Part shown: positions 60,567 through 64,000 of the stretch, piece by piece
How the letters are laid out: each line of letters begins with the position of its first letter
How positions within the stretch are numbered: position 1 is the first letter of the stretch
From: Photobacterium sp. TY1-4
GTDB lineage: Bacteria > Pseudomonadota > Gammaproteobacteria > Enterobacterales > Vibrionaceae
Reading direction: 5' to 3'
NCBI RefSeq assembly: GCF_025398175.1
Contig: NZ_CP099734.1
Location: forward strand, 496,001 to 560,000
Length of the DNA stretch: 64,000 nucleotides
Program-made: the position numbers and the translations under genes
The notes under the pieces: generated by a model
What the model saw: only the letters and a program-made list of their open reading frames with translations
Databases searched by the model: none
What the model was told of the DNA's origin: nothing

Positions 60567-63419
60567 GTGCAAAAGTGGATTCTAGGTGTCGCGCTGTTTT
60601 CGCTGGCAGGGTGCTCTGCCCTGGAGGCGACACAAGACAAGTCCTCCGCGTTACCCGATGGGGTGACATTCGTTGAACAGGTGACGGCCGAGCAGGGCCA
60701 GCCGGTGATCCCGTATCGCAAGTACGTGCTGGAAAACGGTCTGACCGTGGTGCTGCATGAAGATAACTCCGATCCGCTGGTTCATGTCGATGTGACCTAT
60801 CATGTGGGGTCTGCCCGCGAAGCGCTGGGCAAATCCGGCTTCGCCCATTTCTTTGAACATATGATGTTCCAGGGATCGGAAAACGTCGGCGATCAGGAGC
60901 ATTTCCGTTTGATCACCGAAGCCGGCGGCACGTTGAACGGCACCACCAACCGGGATCGGACCAACTATTTTGAGACCGTCCCGGCGAACCAGCTGGAAAA
61001 AATGCTGTGGCTGGAGTCCGATCGAATGGGCTTTTTGCTCAACGCCGTCTCTCAACGTAAGTTTGAGATCCAGCGTTCGACGGTGAAAAACGAGCGCGCG
61101 CAGCGCTATGAAAACCGGCCTTACGGGCTGGTCTACGAGCGGATGGGCGAAGCCCTGTTCCCGCGCACCCATCCTTATTCCTGGCAGACGATCGGCTATG
61201 TTGAAGATCTCGACCGCGTCGATGTCAATGATCTCAAAGCCTTCTTCCTGCGCTGGTATGGCCCGAACAATGCCACGCTGACCATTGGCGGTGATCTGGA
61301 TGTGGCGCAGACGCTGGCCTGGGTCAACAAGTACTTCGGCTCGATCCCGCGCGGCCCGCAGGTCGACAAGCCACAGCAGCGCCCGGTCACGCTTGAGCGC
61401 GATCGATACCTGACGCTGGAAGATAAGATCCAGCAGCCGATGTTGCTGATGGCCTGGCCGACCTCGTATTTGGGGGCACAGGATGAAGCCTCGCTGGATA
61501 TGCTGGCCCAGGTGATTGGCGGTGGCAAGAACAGCCTGCTGTACCAGGACCTGGTGAAAACCGGTGAAGTCAACGATGCCGGGGCCTTCCATGACTGTGC
61601 GGAGCTGGCTTGTACCTTCTATGTGTACGCGATGGCCCAGAGCGGGGATAAAGGCGATCTGAAATCCCTGCGTGCCAAAATGGTCTCCATTCTCGACGGG
61701 TTGGAGCAACGCGGCGTCAATGCCAAAGAGCTGGATGATGTGAAAGGCATGGTGGAAGCCGATGCGATCTTTGGTCTGCAAAGTGTGCGTGGCAAGGTGT
61801 CGCAGCTGGCGGCCTATGAAACCTTCTTCGGGAACCCGAACCATCTGGGAGTCGAGCTTGGAAACCTGCGCGCGGTGACGCCGGCCAGTGTCGAGCAGGT
61901 GTATCAGCGTTATCTGAACGGGAACCCGAATGTAACGCTCAGCGTGGTGCCGAAAGGACGAACCGGGATTGAGGCCGCCAAGCCGAACTATACCCCGGCG
62001 CCGCGGCTCATTGCGGCGCACCAGAAAGTCAGCGACGAGCAACTGGTGCTGCGAGAAGCCAAAGATGACTTTGATCGCTCGGTGATGCCGGAGCCGTCTT
62101 CGCCGGTGACGCCGGCGATGCCGGAACTGTATGAGTTTGCGCTGGCCAACGGGATCAAGGTACTGGGAACCAACTATCATGAAACCCCGACGGTTGAGCT
62201 GCAGATGATGATCCCGGCCGGACGCCGGTTCGAAGCGGCGGGCAAGACCGGTCTGGCCAGTCTGACGGCGGCGATGATGAACGAAGCCAGTCAGAAATCG
62301 ACCGTGGAAGCCCTCTCTTCGCGCCTCGATCGTCTGGGCAGTTCGATCCATTTTGATGCCGGGTTGTACGGCACCATTGTGTCCGTGTCGTCGCTGAAGA
62401 AGAACCTGGCGGAAACCCTGGCCCTGCTGGAAGAGCGGCTGTTCTATCCGGCTTTCAACCCGGATGACTTTGCCCGTTTGAAACAGCAGGCCCTGGAAGG
62501 ACTTGTCTATGAGCACCAGAAGCCGTCCTGGCTGGCCGGTCAGGCCTCGCGGGAAGTGCTGTATGGCGGCACTACATTCAGCCTGCCGCCGGAAGGCTCC
62601 ACCGCTTCGATTAACGCGATCACTCTGGCGGATGTCAAAGCCTTCTACCAGCGCTATTACACCCCGAACGGTGCGGATATCGTGGTGGTCGGGGATATCC
62701 AGGCCAAGGCGCTGACGGAGCAACTGGCGTTTCTGGCGCAATGGTCCGGGATGCCGAAGCCTGAGTATGCACCGCAAACGCTGCCGACGCTCAACGGGCA
62801 GACCCTTTGGCTGGTGGACAAACCGGGCGCACCGCAGAGCATGATCCGTCTGGTTCGCCAGGGATTGCCGTATGATGCGACCGGGGAGTTGTTCGAGACT
62901 CAGCTGGCGAACTTCAACCTGGCCGGGAACTTTAACAGCCGGATTAACCTCAATTTGCGGGAAGATAAAGGCTATACCTATGGTGCCGGTGGTTATCAGG
63001 ACGGCGGCAAGGAAGTGGGGCTGTCTGCGTTCTATGCCCAGGTCCGGGCGGATGCCACCCTGGCCTCCGTGAAAGAGTTTTTGGCCGAGCTCGACACGAT
63101 GAGCCAGCAGGGCGTGACGGACGAAGAAGTGGCCTTTATGCGCCTGGCCGTCGGTCAGCAGGATGCACTCAACTACGAAACGCCGGGCAAGAAAGCGCAG
63201 TTGTTGGGGCAGATCCTGACTTACGCGCTGCCGCAGGACTTTGTTGCCGAGCGCAATGAAATTGTGGCGACCATTACCAAGGCCCGGTTGGATCTGCTGG
63301 CGGCGAAATGGTTCAATCCGAAGGACTACCAGATCATCGTGGTGGGCGATGCGGCCTCACTGCGGCCGCAGCTGGAAACCCTGGGGATCCCGGTGAAAGC
63401 GCTGCAACCGCGCAGTTAA
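60567..63419 (+). CDS. M16 (pitrilysin) family metallopeptidase lipoprotein
   Basis: Zinc protease predicted to be anchored in the envelope. It begins with GTG, chosen because it gives a lipoprotein signal (QKWILGVALFSLAGC, Cys16) with AAGGA upstream; the ATG further upstream lies inside yqaA in another frame. The inverted zinc motif is HFFEH (residues 94-98), with the downstream glutamate near LWLESDRMG. Two M16 halves make 950 residues: the first (50-480) is catalytic, and the second (about 510-940) lacks HxxEH, the standard arrangement. Such proteins degrade short peptides; the target is unknown. Confidence 0.92.
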   Translation: MQKWILGVALFSLAGCSALEATQDKSSALPDGVTFVEQVTAEQGQPVIPYRKYVLENGLTVVLHEDNSDPLVHVDVTYHVGSAREALGKSGFAHFFEHMMFQGSENVGDQEHFRLITEAGGTLNGTTNRDRTNYFETVPANQLEKMLWLESDRMGFLLNAVSQRKFEIQRSTVKNERAQRYENRPYGLVYERMGEALFPRTHPYSWQTIGYVEDLDRVDVNDLKAFFLRWYGPNNATLTIGGDLDVAQTLAWVNKYFGSIPRGPQVDKPQQRPVTLERDRYLTLEDKIQQPMLLMAWPTSYLGAQDEASLDMLAQVIGGGKNSLLYQDLVKTGEVNDAGAFHDCAELACTFYVYAMAQSGDKGDLKSLRAKMVSILDGLEQRGVNAKELDDVKGMVEADAIFGLQSVRGKVSQLAAYETFFGNPNHLGVELGNLRAVTPASVEQVYQRYLNGNPNVTLSVVPKGRTGIEAAKPNYTPAPRLIAAHQKVSDEQLVLREAKDDFDRSVMPEPSSPVTPAMPELYEFALANGIKVLGTNYHETPTVELQMMIPAGRRFEAAGKTGLASLTAAMMNEASQKSTVEALSSRLDRLGSSIHFDAGLYGTIVSVSSLKKNLAETLALLEERLFYPAFNPDDFARLKQQALEGLVYEHQKPSWLAGQASREVLYGGTTFSLPPEGSTASINAITLADVKAFYQRYYTPNGADIVVVGDIQAKALTEQLAFLAQWSGMPKPEYAPQTLPTLNGQTLWLVDKPGAPQSMIRLVRQGLPYDATGELFETQLANFNLAGNFNSRINLNLREDKGYTYGAGGYQDGGKEVGLSAFYAQVRADATLASVKEFLAELDTMSQQGVTDEEVAFMRLAVGQQDALNYETPGKKAQLLGQILTYALPQDFVAERNEIVATITKARLDLLAAKWFNPKDYQIIVVGDAASLRPQLETLGIPVKALQPRS

Positions 63420-63426
63420 CGGACAG

Positions 63427-63462
63427 AGAAGCCGGCGTTGATGCGCCGGCTTCTTGCTTTTT
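63427..63462 (+). terminator. Intrinsic terminator after the M16 gene
   Basis: GAAGCCGGCG and CGCCGGCTTC pair around TTGATG, followed by TTGCTTTTTT. Confidence 0.85.
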
Positions 63463-63594
63463 TAGCCGGCTGAGCGGGAGGTCCCGGACGATGAGGATTG
63501 TTTCTGGTCAGTAAAACTGTTTCGTATGAATAATCATGGTAATCGTTAAAAATAATGATTACTCTACCTCACTTCACTCAGTAAAAGATCGAGA

Positions 63595-64000
63595 ATGGCC
63601 TTGATGGATTTTTCACAAAGGTTGCAACAGATTTCCACGAATCCTGATGCATTGACTCAGATAGGACGTGGCCTCGAACGCGAAGCGCTACGCATTACCC
63701 CGGAAGGCACATTATCTGCACAGCCGCACCCGGCAGGATTGGGCTCGGCGCTCACCAACCCGTGGATCACCACCGATTTTGCAGAATCGCTGCTGGAGTT
63801 TATTACCCCGGTATCGCGCGATGTGGACAGTTTGTTGACGCAACTGAGTGATATCCATCAGTTTACCTACCGTAAGCTGGGCGAGGAAACGTTGTGGCCG
63901 ATGTCGATGCCGTGTTTTGTCGGCAGCGAAGACGAGATCACCCTGGCCCAGTACGGTCGCTCCAACAGTGGCCGGATGAAAACCCTGTACCGCCAGGGGC
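63595..64000 (+). CDS. gshA: Glutamate-cysteine ligase, 3' end outside window
   Basis: First step of glutathione synthesis. The frame reads [20 protein letters not shown] and continues with [15 protein letters not shown], the ATP-grasp-like start of the proteobacterial GshA family, then [20 protein letters not shown] and [19 protein letters not shown]. 135 of about 520 codons are visible. A second ATG nine bases downstream is an alternative start. The upstream 130 bp are A+T rich and probably hold its promoter. Confidence 0.95.
   Translation, partial: MALMDFSQRLQQISTNPDALTQIGRGLEREALRITPEGTLSAQPHPAGLGSALTNPWITTDFAESLLEFITPVSRDVDSLLTQLSDIHQFTYRKLGEETLWPMSMPCFVGSEDEITLAQYGRSNSGRMKTLYRQG

Noticed and set aside
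63530..63565. Fur-box-like AATAATCATGGTAAT and ATAATGATTA upstream of gshA
   Set aside because: Only partial matches to the NAT-rich consensus in an A+T-rich promoter region; not enough to call.

Overview
The window is core chromosome of a marine gammaproteobacterium, most likely a member of Vibrionaceae. By eye it looks richer in G+C than Vibrio itself, as in some Photobacterium-like genera, but I did not compute this and do not assign a genus. The reasons are the gene order alaS-lysC-csrA-tRNA cluster-oadGAB, the sodium-pumping oxaloacetate decarboxylase, an NqrM-type Na+-NQR maturation protein, and the FtsB/IspDF/TruD/SurE/Pcm/NlpD/RpoS series. I see no insertion sequence, prophage, integrase or CRISPR array. 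Almost every base is accounted for by housekeeping genes.

Layout. 1-6.8 kb: serA (cut by the window edge), rpiA, fau, 6S RNA and zapA on the minus strand, then ygfB-ubiH-ubiI on the plus strand. 7-9.1 kb: a gcvH without gcvT or gcvP, a small unknown gene, and a three-gene operon (DUF134 regulator, NifX-like metal-cofactor protein, NqrM-like protein) preceded by a perfect 20-bp palindrome. 9.1-12.7 kb: a minus-strand ygfZ-ybaK-like-lysR operon diverging from sdhE-ygfX. 12.7-19.5 kb: a chemoreceptor with a FliA-type promoter, nadB, and rpoE-rseABC with a near-perfect sigma-E promoter. 19.6-25.9 kb: lepA-lepB-rnc-era-recO-pdxJ-acpS. 26-32.5 kb: barA diverging from rlmD-relA. 32.5-42.9 kb: mazG, pyrG, eno, ftsB-ispD-ispF, truD-surE-pcm-nlpD-rpoS. 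43-49.1 kb: mutS, an unrecognised lipoprotein, pncC, recA (LexA box) and recX. 49.3-53.5 kb: alaS, lysC, csrA. 53.7-55.3 kb: thirteen tRNA genes (three Ser-GCT, ten Arg-ACG). 55.7-59 kb: oadGAB. 59-64 kb: an MDR oxidoreductase, yqaA, an M16 lipoprotein peptidase and the start of gshA.

Together these genes hold much of the global regulation of the cell: 6S RNA, RpoE with its anti-sigma system, RpoS, RelA, BarA and CsrA. They sit among translation, cell-division, isoprenoid, ubiquinone and DNA-repair genes. Sodium energetics appears twice (NqrM and OadGAB).

The least ordinary parts are the DUF134/NifX-like/NqrM operon with its palindrome, and the tRNA array. In the array two acceptor-stem versions of the same tRNA-Arg alternate strictly five times, and the spacers keep hairpins. 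A 24-bp perfect palindrome before csrA, a PurR-like box before serA and several leader hairpins are smaller regulatory leads.
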